Source: Agromyces flavus (lineage in GTDB: Bacteria > Actinomycetota > Actinomycetes > Actinomycetales > Microbacteriaceae). From it: 64,000 nucleotides of DNA. The notes beneath the pieces are model-generated. The model was not told where the DNA came from, did not search any database, and worked only from the letters and a program-made list of their open reading frames with translations. Positions 61,876-64,000 of the stretch are shown piece after piece (within the stretch, counting starts at the first letter, position 1; every line of letters starts with the position of its first letter). The translations under genes were made by a program, and so were the position numbers. The stretch is from NCBI RefSeq assembly GCF_900104685.1, contig NZ_LT629755.1, positions 930,001 through 994,000 on the forward strand, given 5' to 3'.

Positions 61876-64000
61876 TCAGGCGGCGGCGTGCCCGACGCCG
61901 TCGGCGTCGCGGTCGCGCGCGGCGAGGGCGCGTTCGAGTTCGGAGAGCTGCTCGGCGACGAGGCGATGGAGGGGCGACGGCTCGGCATGGGCCTCGAGCC
62001 ACTCGCGCGTGCGGCGTGCGAGCTCGGGGTCGATCACCGGTGCCGGGAACAGTCGCCGCACGATGAGCGACGCCATCGTGAAGCTGCGCTCGGACCAGAC
62101 GCGCTCGAGCATCGCGAGGTAGTCGTCGACCGTGCCGGCGAGCAGCGTGGGGTCGATCGTGCGCTGCCACCCGTCGGCGACGGCCCGGGCGACGTCGTTC
62201 GACAGCGTGGTGTCGGTGGCCACGCGCCGCCACGCGGCATCCTTCAGCGCCTGATCGGGGCGCGCGGCGCTCGCGGTCGCCGCGAGCTGGCGGCCCTTCG
62301 CAGTGTCGTCGGCGGCGAGTGCGGCCTCGATCTCCGCGTCGTCGGCCGCGCCGAGGGCGGCCCGGGCGATGGTGATCTCCCAGCGCAGGTCGAGGTCGAT
62401 CACGAGCCCGTCCAGCCGCACCTCGCCAGACCGGAGCGCGTCGAGCACGTCGGCGTGGGCGGGCACGCACGCCAGCCGAGTGAACGCCTTGACGAACTGC
62501 AGCTGCGCGTCCGAACCGGCCGGCGCGAGCTCGGCGAGAGCCCACACCGCGTCGGCGGCCTCCTCGGCCAGCACGGCGCGGTGGTCCTCGGCGACGTATC
62601 GACCGACCGCGATCTCGAGCCGGGCGAGCGCGAGTGCGCGTGCGGCGGACTGCGTCTCGTGCCCGACGCTCGAGACGACGAGCCGCACGAAGTCCGAGGC
62701 GGACAGCTCGGCGTCGCGGACGCCGTCCCACGCGGATCCGAGGATGACGGCGCGCGCCACGGGGTCGGCGATCTCGGCGAGCCGGTCGCGCGCCGTGCCG
62801 AACGATGCGTCGTCGAGGCGGACCTTCGCGTAGGTGAGGTCGTCGTCGTTCACGAGCAGGAGGGCCGGCCGCGCGCGGCCGATCAGGCCCGGCACCTCGG
62901 TCGTCGGGCCATCCACGTCGAGTTCGACGCGGTGCACGCGCTGCAGGCGGCCGTCCACGTCGTCGTACGCGCCGATCGCGACGCGGTGGGGCCGGAGCGT
63001 CGGGTGCGAGGCCGCGGCGGACTGCAGCACCTGTGCCGACGAGATCAGCCCCGCGGCATCCGTCTCGACCGCGAGGCGGAGGGTGTTCACCCCGGCCGTT
63101 TCGAGCCACTTGCCCGACCAGTCGCCCAGCTCGCGCCCGCTCGCGGCCTCGAGCTCGGCGAGCAGGTCGGCGAGCGTCGCATTGCCACCGGCGTGCTTCG
63201 CGAGGTAGGCGCCTACGCCGCGCTGGAACGCGTCGAGCCCCACCCATGCGACGAGCTGCTTGAGCACCGAGGCGCCCTTGTCGTACGTGATCGCGTCGAA
63301 GTTGACCTCGACGTCGCCGAGCCGCTCGATGTCGGCGACGATCGGGTGCGTGGAGGGCAGCTGGTCCTGCTCGGCCGCGTGCGTCTTCTCGTCGGTCGCG
63401 AACGTCGCCCACACGTCGGTGAACTCGGTGATGCGCGAGGTGGCCAGGGTCGACGCCCACGTGGCGAACGACTCGTTCAGCCACAGGTCGTTCCACCACT
63501 TCATGGTCACCGAGTTGCCGAACCACATGTGGCTGAGCTCGTGCAGCACGACGATCGCGCGCTGCTCGCGCCGCGCGTCGGACACGCGCGAACGGAACAG
63601 GTACGACTCGTTGAAGGTGACCGCGCCCACGTTCTCCATGGCGCCCCAGTTGTACTCGGGCACGAAGATCTGGTCGTACTTGCCGTACGGGTAGGGCACG
63701 TCGAACGCGGCCTCGTAGAACGCCAGCCCGTCGCGGACGAGCTCGAACATGACCTCGGGCTCGGCGTACTGCGCGAGCGAGCGGCGCGTGAACAGGCCGA
63801 GCGGGACCTCGCGGCCGTCGCGGCTCGTCGCCGACGCCCGCCACGAGGCGTACGGTCCCGCGATGATCGCGACGATGTAGCTCGAGATCACGGGGCCGGT
63901 CTCGAACGCCCACGTGGCGGTGCCGGATGTCTCGCCCGCGACGGCCTCGGGCGAGGGGGCGTTGCTCAGCACGCTCCAGTGCTCGGGTGCGGTGATGGTG
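61876..64000 (-). CDS. pepN: Aminopeptidase N (M1 family), 5' end outside the window
   Basis: About 708 C-terminal residues are visible, and the frame stays open to the right edge, so the N-terminus lies beyond it. The exopeptidase motif YNWGAMENVGAVTFNE and the zinc motif VVLHELSHMWFGN, with the second Glu in LNESFATWAS 20 residues later, define a gluzincin M1 peptidase. The long helical C-terminal region matches the ERAP/PepN type. It removes N-terminal residues from peptides. The order pepN, mscS, glbO resembles actinobacterial neighbourhoods in which glbO sits beside pepN. Confidence 0.95.
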   Translation of the reverse strand, partial: TITAPEHWSVLSNAPSPEAVAGETSGTATWAFETGPVISSYIVAIIAGPYASWRASATSRDGREVPLGLFTRRSLAQYAEPEVMFELVRDGLAFYEAAFDVPYPYGKYDQIFVPEYNWGAMENVGAVTFNESYLFRSRVSDARREQRAIVVLHELSHMWFGNSVTMKWWNDLWLNESFATWASTLATSRITEFTDVWATFATDEKTHAAEQDQLPSTHPIVADIERLGDVEVNFDAITYDKGASVLKQLVAWVGLDAFQRGVGAYLAKHAGGNATLADLLAELEAASGRELGDWSGKWLETAGVNTLRLAVETDAAGLISSAQVLQSAAASHPTLRPHRVAIGAYDDVDGRLQRVHRVELDVDGPTTEVPGLIGRARPALLLVNDDDLTYAKVRLDDASFGTARDRLAEIADPVARAVILGSAWDGVRDAELSASDFVRLVVSSVGHETQSAARALALARLEIAVGRYVAEDHRAVLAEEAADAVWALAELAPAGSDAQLQFVKAFTRLACVPAHADVLDALRSGEVRLDGLVIDLDLRWEITIARAALGAADDAEIEAALAADDTAKGRQLAATASAARPDQALKDAAWRRVATDTTLSNDVARAVADGWQRTIDPTLLAGTVDDYLAMLERVWSERSFTMASLIVRRLFPAPVIDPELARRTREWLEAHAEPSPLHRLVAEQLSELERALAARDRDADGVGHAAA

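Noticed and set aside
60725..63913. A 1062-codon minus-strand frame overlapping mscS and pepN in another register
   Set aside because: It runs through two clear genes on the same strand, and its translation is an Arg/Pro/Ala-rich frame artefact.

Overview
The window is high-GC DNA (about 70 percent G+C by eye) from an actinobacterium. Codon use, the GlgE-type glycogen genes, the DivIVA-like coiled-coil proteins, the dprA-xerC-rpsB-tsf-pyrH-frr-cdsA order and the ligA-gatCAB order fit Micrococcales, probably Microbacteriaceae (Agromyces- or Microbacterium-like). Genus level is an inference. The content is almost entirely chromosomal core. I see no prophage, transposase, CRISPR array, replication origin or rRNA, and no gene-free stretch over 300 bases. 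About 62 protein genes, two tRNA genes, one tRNA remnant and one riboswitch can be supported.

Layout. Positions 1-2760: end of dprA, a metallophosphoesterase, xerC and an M23 peptidase. 3041-7919: translation and phospholipid block rpsB-tsf, pyrH, frr, cdsA, then a small DivIVA-type protein. 7967-15616: envelope and polarity genes, including a hendecad-repeat coiled-coil protein, and a fused membrane/lipoprotein gene coupled to a cysteine-less thioredoxin/TPR chaperone. 15639-26560: glycogen metabolism (glgE-glgB, glgP, glgX) interrupted by a Fic gene and a YbaK deacylase. 26611-29019: cysteine desulfurase and mnmA (tRNA thiolation). 29115-30814: tandem paralogous membrane proteins. 30972-38462: ligA, a Tat-exported phosphoesterase and gatCAB. 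39243-40939: dinB and a GerW-like protein. 40993-44701: a TPP riboswitch controlling a YkoE/D/C ECF transporter and a P-loop kinase-like gene. 44734-47659: a catalytically degenerate PBP-like protein, a zincin, tRNA-His with a decayed partial copy, orn and tRNA-Arg. 47621-55567: antiporter, nadE, aldo/keto reductase, msrA, an ssb paralogue, ettA and a thioesterase. 55601-64000: DUF2231 plus Rieske pair, tesB, an FAD dehydrogenase, glbO, mscS and a truncated pepN.

The clearest window-wide signal is regulatory. About twenty genes have a TANNNT -10 hexamer ending only 6-9 bases before the start codon and no Shine-Dalgarno sequence, the signature of leaderless transcripts. In two divergent gene pairs the two -10 boxes are the same symmetric heptamer read from both strands. 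Other points for a second look are: the TPP riboswitch with a readable Shine-Dalgarno-sequestering platform; paired palindromes between glgX and the cysteine desulfurase; an 88-base hairpin at the 3' end of glgP; 14-16 perfect 11-residue repeats in the polarity protein; a PBP homologue that has lost the SxxK serine and the KTG motif; and an enriched GCGGCATCC / GGATGCCGC word.

Limits: everything here was read by eye. Family names rest on motifs and synteny, not on database searches.
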